Positions 32,606 to 41,814 of a stretch of 64,000 bases of DNA are shown here, piece after piece. Below the pieces are notes generated by a model, which was given only the letters and a program-made list of their open reading frames with translations, did no database searches and was not told where the DNA came from. The translations under genes were made by a program, and so were the position numbers. Location of the stretch: the NCBI RefSeq assembly GCF_020410765.1, contig NZ_CP084541.1, positions 4,235,001-4,299,000 of the forward strand, read 5' to 3'. The stretch comes from Streptomyces marincola. Lineage in GTDB: Bacteria; Actinomycetota; Actinomycetes; Streptomycetales; Streptomycetaceae. Numbering within the stretch: the stretch's first letter is position 1; each line of letters opens with the position of its first letter.

Positions 32606-33712
32606 ATGCGCGACGGCATCAGCTCCCTCAGTCGAATTCCTCTGGACCCTGATGTTCCGGCCGAGGCGCGCGCCATGGCCGAGGAGGTCGGGCGAGCCCA
32701 CGCGGAACGGGAATCGGCGGAATTCGGCGCGCGACAGGTCAAGGCTCGCGACCTCGTCAGCGGGATTCAGGAACGCGTGCGCGGCCTGTTCGGTGCGGAA
32801 GAATACGTCCGATTCCGCCATTTCCTGTGGCGGGAAGGGCTCAGGGTTCGCGACCTGATGCTGCCGCCGCGCGGACTGACGTCGGACTACGGCGAGCTGC
32901 ACCGCGAACGACGCGAACGGGCGGATGTCTTCCTCCGCGGACAGGGCGTCGCCCCGGAAGAGCTGGCGCGTATTCTGCGTGAGCAGCACGAGGGGCTGGC
33001 CGACATTTTCCGGTCGCCGCCCATCGGGAGCGCCGACGCCGCGTACCCGGCCGACGGCGGCGAGCCCGGCGGCGACGCCGCCGAGCCGCGCGCCTTCGCG
33101 ACCGGCCCGCCCTTCAGCGGATTCCAGCGCGGCTTCCACTTCGCCAACCTCTCCGGCAGCGGATTCCGCGGCGACCAATTCGTGACCCTCGTGCCGTCGA
33201 GCGGCATCGTCGGCCATCAGGTGCGGCTCACCAACGACGACGCCAGCGATTTCGACTTCGCCGAGGCGGTGGCCGACGCACAGATCGCCTTCTGGTTCCA
33301 GCCCGGAATGACCGGCAGGGTGAGCCTGACGGTCGAGGCCCAGTGCCAACTGGCCACGCACTCCCTGCGCACCGAGGACGAGTGGGGCTGGTCCGACTCC
33401 AGCACCAACCAGGACAACTTCCTGATGACGCACGTCCTCCACCCGAACGTGCCGGGTCCCTCCTTCGCCGGGACTTCGCACTTCCACTGGCGGACCGACG
33501 CCACCGAGGAGGTGTTCCGCCGCTTCGTCCCGGTCGGCACGACGGTCGTCCGCAGGATGGTCGGCGACGGCGTCATTCCCGCCGGGCAATTCGTGGTCGT
33601 GCGGGTCGGCACCAGGACGACAGCGACCTCCTGGACCAATGACGTCGTCATCCACAGCACGCCCGACTTCAGATGGCTGATCAGGAGCATCGCCATTCAC
33701 ATGGTGCCCTGA
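32606..33712 (+). CDS. unknown protein paired with a beta/gamma-crystallin-like gene
   Basis: A 368-residue soluble protein I do not recognise. The N-terminal half is helical and charged (EEVGRAHAERESAEFGARQV, ELHRERRERADVFLRGQG); a Gly/Pro/Ala linker near 140-165 leads to a beta-rich C-terminal half (VTLVPSSGIVGHQVRLTND, GRVSLTVEAQCQL, GQFVVVRVGTRTTATSW). No signal peptide. It ends 35 bp before the crystallin-like gene, so the two probably form an operon. More AT-ending codons than neighbours hint at acquisition. Confidence 0.65.
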   Translation: MRDGISSLSRIPLDPDVPAEARAMAEEVGRAHAERESAEFGARQVKARDLVSGIQERVRGLFGAEEYVRFRHFLWREGLRVRDLMLPPRGLTSDYGELHRERRERADVFLRGQGVAPEELARILREQHEGLADIFRSPPIGSADAAYPADGGEPGGDAAEPRAFATGPPFSGFQRGFHFANLSGSGFRGDQFVTLVPSSGIVGHQVRLTNDDASDFDFAEAVADAQIAFWFQPGMTGRVSLTVEAQCQLATHSLRTEDEWGWSDSSTNQDNFLMTHVLHPNVPGPSFAGTSHFHWRTDATEEVFRRFVPVGTTVVRRMVGDGVIPAGQFVVVRVGTRTTATSWTNDVVIHSTPDFRWLIRSIAIHMVP

Positions 33713-33747
33713 GGGGCGTTACGGACCAGGAGACGCGAGGAGGCAGT

Positions 33748-34365
33748 GTGTCAGTGTCCGATACGGGGCCTGAGCCCACGCCATTGCATGGCGTGCCGGA
33801 AGAGCGTTTCGCCGCGCTGTGGGCCGATCGCGCGCACGTTCCGAGGAAACGTCCGTTCCTGCCGTGTATCCCGCTTCTCCTCGACGGCACCCTCGTCGAG
33901 AACCTGGACCGCATGAACGAGGAAATCGACGGCCCGCTCTACATGACGCCGACGGCCTACGAGTCCGACCCTGCCATCGCGGCCTTCACCGATCGCACGC
34001 ACATGGTGAGGGAGGCGGCGAGAATGCGGGTCGGCGGGCAGTTGCGCGCGGCGTACGGATACTGCTACGAGCCGCACCAGGTCCCCAGTCATCTGGATCT
34101 GTGGGTGCACATGGACTGGCAGGGCAACGGATTTCGCGTTCCCTCCGATGAGAAGGTGGCCGATCTGCGCTATTACGGCGCCAACGACGTGTTCTCCTCG
34201 ATCTCGGCGTGCCGGTTCGCCTACTCGATCTTCGAGCACATCGATTTCCGGGGGAACGAGTACATGCTCAACGCCCCCTGCTCCCTGTCCTACCTGGCGG
34301 CCAGCGGCTGGAACGACAAGATCTCGTCGGTGATCAACTGGGGGCCCAAGGGCCCGCCGTGGTGA
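33748..34365 (+). CDS. beta/gamma-crystallin-like protein, putative Ca2+-binding
   Basis: A 205-residue protein whose last ~95 residues read as a two-motif beta/gamma-crystallin domain: LDLWVHMDWQGNGFRVP then YGANDVFSSI, and FEHIDFRGNEYML then GWNDKISSVINWG. The two NDVFSS and NDKISS hexamers each fit the N/D-N/D-x-x-S/T-S calcium motif. The first ~110 residues are soluble and of unknown fold. No signal peptide is seen, so it would act in the cytoplasm unless exported differently. GTG 33748 follows GAGGAGG; GTG 33754 gives better spacing. Co-transcribed with the preceding unknown gene. Confidence 0.7.
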   Translation: MSVSDTGPEPTPLHGVPEERFAALWADRAHVPRKRPFLPCIPLLLDGTLVENLDRMNEEIDGPLYMTPTAYESDPAIAAFTDRTHMVREAARMRVGGQLRAAYGYCYEPHQVPSHLDLWVHMDWQGNGFRVPSDEKVADLRYYGANDVFSSISACRFAYSIFEHIDFRGNEYMLNAPCSLSYLAASGWNDKISSVINWGPKGPPW

Positions 34366-34399
34366 GGAGGCGGCGCCTCGGGGCAGGGACCGCGCCACC

Positions 34400-35353
34400 T
34401 CACATGTCGGTCGGGCCGCGCCGCCCCTCGTGCCGTGTCCTCCCGCCGGTCGGCTCCTGCCGACCCTCCCGCGCGTCCCGCCGTTCCCGCGCGTCCCGCC
34501 GTTCCTTGGCGGCCCGCATCGACGCCAGCAGCTGGAGGCGTTCCGCGTCCGGACTGTCGGGCTCGGCGGTGTAGACGAGCAGCACGGGCCCGGGATTGCC
34601 GGGCAGCGGGTAGGTGTCCCACTCGACCGCGATGTCCCCGACCTGCGGGTGCCGGACCAGCTTCGTCCCGTGCACGGTCTCCCGCACGTCGTGCCGCGCC
34701 CAGAACCGCCGGAAGTCGGCGCTGCGGATGCTCAGTTCACCGATGATCTGCGTGGCGCGCGGGTGGGACGGGTCGGTGGCGACGGCCGTCCGCAGCATGC
34801 CGATGTACTGGAGGGCCGTGGCCTCCCAATCGGGGCAGCGCATGCGGGTCTCGGGGTCCTGGAACAGCGCGACGAGGGTGTTGTGCCGGTGCGGCGGGAA
34901 GTCGGCCGGGGCGCCGAACAACTCCTCGGCGAGTCCGTTCCACGCGAGCAGGTCGAGGTGGAGACCGAGCACCACCGCGGGCGTTCCCATCGTGCGCAGC
35001 AGCCGGCGGGTGCCGTCCGGCACGTGCTCGGGCGCGCGGCGCGCCTGGGCGGGCTTCGGGCGGCGTGCCGCCCTGGCGAGGGTGAACAGGTGCCGGCGTT
35101 CCCCCTCGTCCAGGGACAGCGCGGTGGCGAGGGCGTCGAGGACGTCGTCGGAGGGCCGCACGTCGCGGCCCTGTTCCATGCGCTGGTAGTAGTCGGTGCT
35201 CAGCCCGGCGAGCAGCGCGATCTCCTCGCGCCTGAGCCCGGCGACCTTGCGGCGCGGACCCGGTTCGAGGCCGACGTCCTGCGGGCGCAGCCGGCTTCGC
35301 CGGGCGCGCAGGAAGTCACCGAGTTCACGGGCGAACGGGCGGTCGGCAGCCAT
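34400..35353 (-). CDS. XRE/MmyB-type transcriptional regulator
   Basis: A 317-residue regulator, full length for its family. The N-terminal Cro-type HTH reads RKVAGLRREEIALLAGLSTDYYQRMEQGRD, here seen as GLRREEIALLAGLS and following; the MmyB-like ligand domain follows (VVLGLHLDLLAWNGLAEELFG, ELSIRSADFRRFWARHDV, and HPQVGDIAVEWDTY). The C-terminal 40 residues are a charged Arg/Glu tail. It is divergent from the SDR gene, a common arrangement in which the regulator controls the reductase and may bind a fatty acid-like ligand. Confidence 0.9.
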   Translation of the reverse strand: MAADRPFARELGDFLRARRSRLRPQDVGLEPGPRRKVAGLRREEIALLAGLSTDYYQRMEQGRDVRPSDDVLDALATALSLDEGERRHLFTLARAARRPKPAQARRAPEHVPDGTRRLLRTMGTPAVVLGLHLDLLAWNGLAEELFGAPADFPPHRHNTLVALFQDPETRMRCPDWEATALQYIGMLRTAVATDPSHPRATQIIGELSIRSADFRRFWARHDVRETVHGTKLVRHPQVGDIAVEWDTYPLPGNPGPVLLVYTAEPDSPDAERLQLLASMRAAKERRDARERRDAREGRQEPTGGRTRHEGRRGPTDM

Positions 35354-35494
35354 GCCGACAGTCTGCCGGTCGGACCCGGGCGGAAGGTAGGTCTGTGATT
35401 CCCAGGAAAACGGGTGCGAGGGGGCCGCGCGGTTCCGGACCTAACGTCGTCCGCGTCGCCCAGCCGTGGACACCACTTCCCAGGAGCATCGGCC

Positions 35495-36415
35495 ATGCCC
35501 GAATGGACCGCAAGCCAGATGCCCGACCAGCGAGGTCGGGTCGCCGTCGTCACGGGCGCGAACTCCGGCCTCGGCCTGATCACCGCCACCGAACTCGCCC
35601 GGCACGGGGCTCGTGTCGTCATGGCCGTGCGCAACCCCGCCGCCGGCGAGCGGGCCGCGGCCGGGATCAGGGAGGACGTCCCCGGCGCGGAGGTCGAGGT
35701 GCGTGACCTGGACCTGGCCTCGCTCGCGTCGGTGCGCGCGTTCGCGAAGGGCGTGACCACCGACTTCCCCGCGCTCGACCTGCTGGTCAACAACGCCGGC
35801 GTGCTCCACCTCGGCCCGCGCCGCACGACGGACGACGGCTTCGAGGCCCACATCGGCGTCAGCGTGCTGGGCCACTTCGCCCTCACCGGCCTGCTGCTCG
35901 GCAGCCTCGGCCGCGCGGACGCGTCCCGGGTGGTCAGCATCAGCTCGATCTACCACCGCACCGCACGCCTCGATTTCGACGACCTCATGATGCGGCGCGA
36001 CTTCAAACCCCGGCAGGCGTACGCCCGTTCGAAGCTCGCGAGCACGGTGTTCGGCTTCGAGCTCGACCGCAGGCTGCGGGCGGCCGGCTCGTCCGCCATC
36101 AGTGTCGTCGCGCACCCGGGGATCTGCCGCAGCAACCTCAGCACCCGGGCGTACGAGGAGCACGGCCCGGTCGCGCGGTTCATCGACCGGGCCACGCAGC
36201 TCGCGTTCCAGTCGGTGGAACGGGGCGCCCGGCCGCAGCTGTACGCCGCGACGGCCCCCGGCGTGCGGGGCGGCCAGTTCTTCGGTCCCGCGGGCAAGCG
36301 GCAGATCCGCGGACCGGTCACCGAGGTCGAGCGCGAGGGCGCGGCGGCCGATCCGGCCGTCGGCGGGCAGCTGTGGCGCGCGGCCGAGGACCTGACGGAC
36401 GTCACCTATCTCTGA
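35495..36415 (+). CDS. short-chain dehydrogenase/reductase
   Basis: A 306-residue SDR. Rossmann motif TGANSGLG near residue 22, NNAG near 98, catalytic Ser in VVSISSIYH and YxxxK as YARSK. Wording and length resemble the retinol dehydrogenase/protochlorophyllide-reductase-like group often found next to MmyB regulators. Substrate unknown. ATG 35495 has CAGGAG 8 bases upstream. Confidence 0.9.
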   Translation: MPEWTASQMPDQRGRVAVVTGANSGLGLITATELARHGARVVMAVRNPAAGERAAAGIREDVPGAEVEVRDLDLASLASVRAFAKGVTTDFPALDLLVNNAGVLHLGPRRTTDDGFEAHIGVSVLGHFALTGLLLGSLGRADASRVVSISSIYHRTARLDFDDLMMRRDFKPRQAYARSKLASTVFGFELDRRLRAAGSSAISVVAHPGICRSNLSTRAYEEHGPVARFIDRATQLAFQSVERGARPQLYAATAPGVRGGQFFGPAGKRQIRGPVTEVEREGAAADPAVGGQLWRAAEDLTDVTYL

Positions 36416-36498
36416 ATCCCTCTGACTGTCTCCGAACGCGCGCGGGCGTGTTGGGCGGCGCGCGGGCGTGTTGCGCGGGCGCGTTAGGGTGGCGGCCC

Positions 36499-37137
36499 GT
36501 GACCGGACTTCCTTCCCACCTGCGCGAGACGGTGGACGCCTACGACGCCATCGCCGTGCGCTACGCCGAACTCACCCGCGACGCGCTCGGCCCCTTCCCG
36601 CTGGACCGCGCGGTGCTCGCCGCGTTCGCCGAGCTCGCGGGCGGGGCCGGTGCCGGGCCCGTGGCCGAACTCGGCTGCGGACCTGGGCACATGACGGCGC
36701 ACCTGCGCGATCTTGGGCTCGACGCGTTCGGCGTCGACCTGTCGCCGGTCATGATCTCCCTCGCCCGCCGGGCCCACCCCCGGCTGCGGTTCGAGGTCGG
36801 TGCGATCGACGCCCTCGACCTGGCCGACGGCGTGCTCGGCGGCGTTCTGTCCTGGTACTCGCTCATCCACGCCCTGCCGAGCGAAGTCCCCGCCTACCTG
36901 GCCGAGTTCCGCCGGGTTCTGGTCCCGGGGTGCCCGCTTCTGCTCGGCTTCTTCGAGGCCGAGGGCGGGCCGGTGACCGCGTTCGACCACAAGGTGACGA
37001 CGGCCTACCGCTGGCCGGTCGACGACCTCGCCGCGCTGGCCGGCGCGGCCGGGTTCGACGAGGTCGGCCGGATGCTGCGCGAGCCGGGCGAGAACGAACG
37101 CTTCCGCCGCGGCCACCTCCTCATGCTCGCGCGGTAG
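36499..37137 (+). CDS. class I SAM-dependent methyltransferase
   Basis: A 212-residue methyltransferase: AdoMet motif I is VAELGCGPGHMTAHL, the acidic end of beta2 is GVDLSPVMI, and post-I regions follow (SWYSLIHALP). GTG 36499 is chosen because upstream sequence lacks coding bias. Substrate unknown; several similar small-molecule methyltransferases exist in actinomycetes. It is convergent with the sigma factor gene. Confidence 0.87.
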   Translation: MTGLPSHLRETVDAYDAIAVRYAELTRDALGPFPLDRAVLAAFAELAGGAGAGPVAELGCGPGHMTAHLRDLGLDAFGVDLSPVMISLARRAHPRLRFEVGAIDALDLADGVLGGVLSWYSLIHALPSEVPAYLAEFRRVLVPGCPLLLGFFEAEGGPVTAFDHKVTTAYRWPVDDLAALAGAAGFDEVGRMLREPGENERFRRGHLLMLAR

Positions 37138-37207
37138 CGCCGCTCCCGTGCGGGCGCGCGCCGCCTCCGGACGGCGCACGCCCGCGCGTTCAGGCCGCGC
37201 GGGGACA

Positions 37208-37247
37208 CCCTGTCCCGCCCGGCCGCCGGCGGCCGGGCGGGACAGGG
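37208..37247. terminator. 40-bp perfect palindrome between convergent genes
   Basis: From CCCTGTCCCGCCCGGCCGCC (37208-37227) the sequence mirrors exactly to 37247. It lies 70 bp past the methyltransferase stop and 8 bp past the sigma factor stop, so it can terminate both. Confidence 0.75.
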
Positions 37248-37254
37248 GCCCGGG

Positions 37255-37900
37255 TCAGCCGGCCAGGTCGCCCTCCGCCGCCGCCAGCAGGCGGGCCAGC
37301 TCGGCGCGCGCCCGGGAGACGCGGGACCTGACGGTGCCCACGGGGCACCGGCACAGCGCCGCGGCGCGTTCGTAGGACAGGCCGAGGAGCTGGGTCAGGA
37401 CGAACGCCTCGCGCCGTTCCGCCGGCAGCAGGCCGAGGAGTTCGCGCAGGGCGATCCCCTCGTCGAAGCCGGGCAGGTCGCGCGGCTGGCACCGTTCGGC
37501 CACCAGCTGCCAGTCGTCGGCGTGGCTGATCCGCGGCCGGGCCGAGGCGCGGCGCACGCTGTCGACGACGGTGCGCCTGGCGATGGAGAGCAGCCAGGTG
37601 CGGGCGGACGAACGGCCCTCGAACCGGCGCAGCGACACGATCGCCCGCAGCAGCGTCTCCTGCGTCAGGTCGTCGACGCCGTCGGTGTCGGGGGGCGAGA
37701 AGCCCGATGTAGGAGCGCACGTCGCGCTGGAACACGGCGATGAAACGGGCCACGTCCTCGGGTGCGTTGGAGCGGGCGGCCCGCAGGGCGATGCGGGTGC
37801 CCTCGTCGGCCGGCTCGTGGGGCCGTTCGCCGGCAGGTCGTTCGCCGGCCGGGCGGCCCGCGCGCCGCGCGGCGGGCGTGGGCAGGACGGAGATGGTCAC
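37255..37900 (-). pseudogene. ECF-type RNA polymerase sigma factor, frameshifted
   Basis: Two overlapping frames together give a normal ECF sigma factor. The first (GTG 37900, ribosome site GAGGAC) gives APEDVARFIAVFQRDVRSYIGLLAP; the second gives DTDGVDDLTQETLLRAIVSLRRFEGRSSARTWLLSIARRTVV (region 2) and then LLPAERREAFVLTQLLGLSYERAAALCRCPVGTVRSR (region 4). The switch falls in a run of six C near 37692-37697; five would restore one frame. It may be a sequencing slip, a mutation, or a switchable tract. An internal start could make only region 4. No anti-sigma gene is adjacent. Confidence 0.8.
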
Positions 37901-38027
37901 GTCGATGTCCTCGGATGAGAGGGAGCGGCCCGTGCGAACGGGCCGCGCGGTCACCGCCGGGCCGTCGCGCGGCCCGGCCCGCCGCCCGCCGGGCACGGAA
38001 CGGCCCGGGGGCGGGTGGCGCCTGCTG

Positions 38028-38756
38028 TCAGCGGACAGCGGGCGCGGCGGGCGGACCCCGTGAGATCACCGTGTGCAGGAGCAGCCGCAGGCGCGGCGCG
38101 CCCGGCCGGTCCGCCGGGCGGGGCGGGCGCGCGGGTGGCGGCACCGCGAGCGCGCGGGTCGTGCGCGGGCGCAGCGGCGCGGCGAGCCGCGCGCCGAGCA
38201 GGCGCAGCAGGGAGAACGCGACGCGCTCGCCCCTGGCCAGCCACAGGCCGGACAGGACGGCCGCCGCCAGGTGGGCGGCCAGCATGCCGCCCGAGGCCGC
38301 GCCGTCGTGGCCGGCGTGCAGCGCGGCGGCCACGCCGGCGCCCGCGCCCGGGTGCGAGTGGTGGTGCTCGGGGGCGGCGAGTCCGGACATCGCCACGATG
38401 TGCGCGGCTTCCTCGGGGCCCGGATGGTGGCCCGCGGGGTGCCCGCACAGCAGCCTGGCGGCGAGTGCCTGCACGGGGCTGGGCCCCGGGGGCGGGGAAG
38501 CGGCCGGCTGCGCGGCCGAGAACAGCGCGTGCAGCCCGGCCTGCGCCGCCACCGTCGCCGACGTGATCGCCACAGGACCGCGCTGCCGGGCGCCCAGCAC
38601 CCAGGCCGCGCCCGCCACCGCGCCGAACGCGGCGAGCGCCACCGGCGCCGGCACCGCCATCCCGGACATGTGGACGTGCCCGGTCAGCGCGAGCACGACG
38701 CACACCCCGGCGAACGAGGCCGCCCTGATGCCGCGTAACGCCCAGCCCGGCTGCAT
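38028..38756 (-). CDS. His-rich membrane protein near the copper genes
   Basis: A 242-residue protein with four to five hydrophobic segments (GIRAASFAGVCVVLALTGHVHMSGM at the start; AAHLAAAVLSGLWLARG later). Histidine clusters (GHPAGHHPGPEE, PEHHHSHPG) lie in loops and suggest metal binding. The last 70 residues are Pro/Arg-rich. ATG 38756 has AAGGGCG upstream. The position next to PCu(A)C and CopA-type genes suggests a role in copper handling; the family is not one I can name. Confidence 0.6.
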   Translation of the reverse strand: MQPGWALRGIRAASFAGVCVVLALTGHVHMSGMAVPAPVALAAFGAVAGAAWVLGARQRGPVAITSATVAAQAGLHALFSAAQPAASPPPGPSPVQALAARLLCGHPAGHHPGPEEAAHIVAMSGLAAPEHHHSHPGAGAGVAAALHAGHDGAASGGMLAAHLAAAVLSGLWLARGERVAFSLLRLLGARLAAPLRPRTTRALAVPPPARPPRPADRPGAPRLRLLLHTVISRGPPAAPAVR

Positions 38757-39040
38757 GACGCCCTTATCGTCTCACCGCGCGCGGGCGCGGGAGCGGCCGG
38801 GGAACGGGCGTTCCCGCGCGGGAGCCGCGGGCGGGACCCCCGTGCGCGGACGGCCCGCCCGCCCAGGTGCCCGCCGACACGCGGCTGTGCGCCGGGGCAT
38901 CCGCGCGCGAACCCGCCGGCTCCCGCGGCGGGGAACCGGCCGGGATGTCGGCCCCGCACCCGGCCGGGCGCCCGCACCCGGCCGGGCGGAACGGACCCGT
39001 CCCGAACACGCCTCCGCCGCCCGCCGCGGGCCCCGCCGCG

Positions 39041-39526
39041 TCAGGTGCCCGGCCTGACGACCGTGGCCGTGACGCGCACCGGCGCGGCGTGCGCGAAGCG
39101 CAGGACGAACGGCACGGTGTCGCCCTCGGCCAGGCGGCGTTCCGGGGTCAGCATCACGCTGACGGTGAACGGGCTCATCCGGACGGTCGCGCCGGCGGGC
39201 ACCGCGAGCGCGTCCGTCATCCGCATGCCGCCGCTGCCCGACGCCGCGTGGTGGTGGGCGCTCAGCATCACGTCCTCGGCCTCGTCCGAGGTCACGGCGA
39301 TCAGCCGGTCGTCGCTGCCGCCGGTGTTGCGCAGGGTGAAGTAGGCCGAGGTGACCGGGCGTTCCGCGTAGGTGAGGAACACCTCGGGCGCGGTGACGGC
39401 CATGGTGGCCGGCCGGCCCGCCGCCCCCGACAGCGTCCAGGCCGTCAGGCCGAGCAGGGCCGCGGCCCCGGCGGCGAGCGGGACCAGCGCGGCGAGCAGC
39501 GCCTCGCGCCGCGGGCGCGCGCTCAC
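39041..39526 (-). CDS. PCu(A)C-type periplasmic/extracellular copper chaperone
   Basis: A 161-residue secreted or membrane-anchored protein: a hydrophobic N-terminus (EALLAALVPLAAGAAALLGLTAWTL) then the PCu(A)C fold (YAERPVTSAYFTLRNTGGSDDRLIAV, AVPAGATVRMSPFTVSVMLT). The copper site is partly present: VMLSAHHHAASGSGGMRM with His and Met, and a later Met. The classical HxM near the end is replaced by VSVM. GTG 39526 overlaps the CopA stop (GTGA). It probably passes copper to external cupro-enzymes such as cytochrome oxidase. Confidence 0.82.
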   Translation of the reverse strand: MSARPRREALLAALVPLAAGAAALLGLTAWTLSGAAGRPATMAVTAPEVFLTYAERPVTSAYFTLRNTGGSDDRLIAVTSDEAEDVMLSAHHHAASGSGGMRMTDALAVPAGATVRMSPFTVSVMLTPERRLAEGDTVPFVLRFAHAAPVRVTATVVRPGT

Positions 39527-41814
39527 CGGCGCGCCCCCGCCCGGCGCCCGCCCCGCGCCGGGGCGGGTCGGCCGCGGCCGGGCTCCCAGGAGCTCAGCCG
39601 GAGGCTGTTCGCGACGACGAGCAGCGAACTCGCGGACATGGCAGCCGCGGCGACCATCGGGTTCAGCCAGCCGATCGCGGCGAGCGGCACGGTGACCGCG
39701 TTGTAGGCGAACGCCCACCCGAGATTCGCCCTGATGGTGGCCAGCGTGCGGCGGGAGAGCGCCACCGCGTCGGCCACGGCCTCGATGTCGGCCCGCACGA
39801 GCGTCACGTCGGCCGCGCCGATGGCGACGTCGGTCCCGCCGCCCATGGCGATGCCGAGGTCGGCGCGGGCCAGGGCCGCCGCGTCGTTGACCCCGTCGCC
39901 GATCATCGCGACCCGGCGCCCGGCGGCCCTGAGCCGGCCGACGAGCGCGGCCTTGTCCTCGGGGGTGAGCCCGGCGTGCGTCTCGGTGATGCGCAGGGCC
40001 GCCGCGGCGGCCCGCGCGGCGGCCTCCCGGTCGCCGGTGGCAAGCACGGGTTCGACGCCGAGCCGCCGCAGCCGGTCCACGGCCCGGTAGCTGCCGGGGC
40101 GCAGCACGTCGCCCACCGCGAACAGGGCCTGCGCCCGGCCGTCGACGCGCAGCAGCACGGCGGTGTGCGCGGCGGCCTCGGCCGCGGCCAGGGCGGCGGC
40201 CAGCGGCGCGGGCAGCGGCCCGTCGGGGCGTTCCACCTCGACCCGGCGCCCCTCGACGGCGCCGCGGACGCCGCTGCCCGGGGTGGCGTGGAACCCGGTC
40301 ACCGCGGGCAGCGGGCCGCCGTCGCGCCCGCGCCGCGCGTGGGCGGTCAGCGCGCGGCCGATCGGGTGCTCCGAGTCCCGCTCGACGGCCGCGGCCAGCC
40401 GGATCGCCGCCTCGGCGCCGATGCCACCCGGCACTGCCGTGACGCCGGTGACGGTCATCGCGCCCGTGGTGAGCGTGCCGGTCTTGTCCAGCACGACCGT
40501 GTCGACGCGGCGCAGCGCCTCAAGGGCGCGGGCCCCCGAGACCAGCACGCCGAGCCGGGCGCCGCGCCCGGTCGCGGCCAGGAGCGCGGTGGGCGTGGCG
40601 AGGCCGAGGGCGCAGGGGCACGCGACGACGAGCACCGCGACCGCCGCGGTGGCGGCGGCCCCCGGGCCGGCCCCGGCGCCGAGCCAGAAGCCCAGAACGG
40701 TGACCGCGACGGCAAGGACGGCCGGCACGAAGTGCCCGGCCACGACGTCCGCGACGCGCTGGGCGCGCGCCTTGTCGGCCTGCGCGCGGGCGACCAGGCG
40801 GCCGATCCCGGCCAGCCTGGTGTCCGCGCCGACCGCCGTGGCGCGCACGGTCAGCCGGCCGCCGCCGTTGACCGCGCCGCCCACGACGGCCTGTCCCGGG
40901 CCCACGTCGACCGGCGCGCTCTCGCCGGTGACCAGGGACAGGTCGAGCGCGGAGCCGCCGGAGACGACGACGCCGTCGGTGGCGACCCGTTCGCCCGGCC
41001 GCACCGCGAACTCGTCGCCGGGGCGCAGCAGTTCGAGGGGAACGCGCCGCTCGTGGCCGTTCTCGCGCAGCGTCACCTCCTTGACGGTCCTGGCGGCGAG
41101 CGCCCGCAGGTCCGCGCCGGTGCGTCGCCTGGCCCGGCCCTCCAGGTGGCGGCCGGTGAGCACGAACAGCGGGACGGCGACGGCCGCTTCCAGGTAGAGG
41201 TGGGCGTCCTCGTGGCCGCCGGCGGGCCACAGGGTCATCGGCATGACCATGCCGGGCTCGCCCGCCCCGCCGAGGAACAGCGCGTACGCCGACCAGGAGA
41301 ACGCCGCGGCCACGCCGATCGACACGAGCGTGTCCATGGTGGCGGTCCCGTGCCGCAGGCCGCGCAGCGCGCGCCGGTGCAGCGGCCAGGCGCCCCAGGT
41401 GACGACGGGGGCCGTGAGCACGAAGCACAGCCACTGCCAGTTGCGGAACTGCCAGGCCGGAACCATCGAGAGCACCACGACGGGGACGGCGAGCGCGGCG
41501 GTGGCGAGCAGCCGGTGCCGTTCCGCCGCGCGCTCGCCGTCCGGGGCGGGGTCCGGGGCGGGGTCCCGGGGCGCGGCGGGCTCCGGGTCCCTCGGCCGCG
41601 CGGTGTACCCCGCGCGTTCGATCGTCTCGACGAGGGTGCCGGGTGCCACGGTCGCGGGGTGGTCGACCGTGGCCAGGCCGGTGGCGAGGTTGACCACGGC
41701 GCTGACGTCGCCGAGCCGCGCCAGCTTCCGCTCCACACGGTTGACGCACGCGGCGCAGGTCATCCCGCCCACGGCGAGTTCCGTGGTGACCCGGTGCGCG
41801 GCGGCCTCGGCCAT
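39523..41814 (-). CDS. copA: CopA-type copper P1B-ATPase
   Basis: A 763-residue P1B ATPase. One N-terminal heavy-metal-binding domain carries GMTCAACV (CxxC); the transport motif is VVACPCALGLATP (CPC), with DKTGTLT phosphorylation site, SEHPIGRAL (HP) and GDGVNDAAAL hinge. The A-domain motif is LVTGESAPVD. These define a Cu(I) exporter. It sits between the small Cys/His membrane protein and the PCu(A)C gene with 4-base overlaps on both sides, so the three are one operon. Confidence 0.93.
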   Translation of the reverse strand: MAEAAAHRVTTELAVGGMTCAACVNRVERKLARLGDVSAVVNLATGLATVDHPATVAPGTLVETIERAGYTARPRDPEPAAPRDPAPDPAPDGERAAERHRLLATAALAVPVVVLSMVPAWQFRNWQWLCFVLTAPVVTWGAWPLHRRALRGLRHGTATMDTLVSIGVAAAFSWSAYALFLGGAGEPGMVMPMTLWPAGGHEDAHLYLEAAVAVPLFVLTGRHLEGRARRRTGADLRALAARTVKEVTLRENGHERRVPLELLRPGDEFAVRPGERVATDGVVVSGGSALDLSLVTGESAPVDVGPGQAVVGGAVNGGGRLTVRATAVGADTRLAGIGRLVARAQADKARAQRVADVVAGHFVPAVLAVAVTVLGFWLGAGAGPGAAATAAVAVLVVACPCALGLATPTALLAATGRGARLGVLVSGARALEALRRVDTVVLDKTGTLTTGAMTVTGVTAVPGGIGAEAAIRLAAAVERDSEHPIGRALTAHARRGRDGGPLPAVTGFHATPGSGVRGAVEGRRVEVERPDGPLPAPLAAALAAAEAAAHTAVLLRVDGRAQALFAVGDVLRPGSYRAVDRLRRLGVEPVLATGDREAAARAAAAALRITETHAGLTPEDKAALVGRLRAAGRRVAMIGDGVNDAAALARADLGIAMGGGTDVAIGAADVTLVRADIEAVADAVALSRRTLATIRANLGWAFAYNAVTVPLAAIGWLNPMVAAAAMSASSLLVVANSLRLSSWEPGRGRPAPARGGRRAGARR

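Noticed and set aside
38757..39040. Gene between the His-rich membrane protein and PCu(A)C genes
   Set aside because: Only Pro/Gly/Ala/Arg-rich frames and two direct copies of a CGCACCCGGCCGGGCG word are present.
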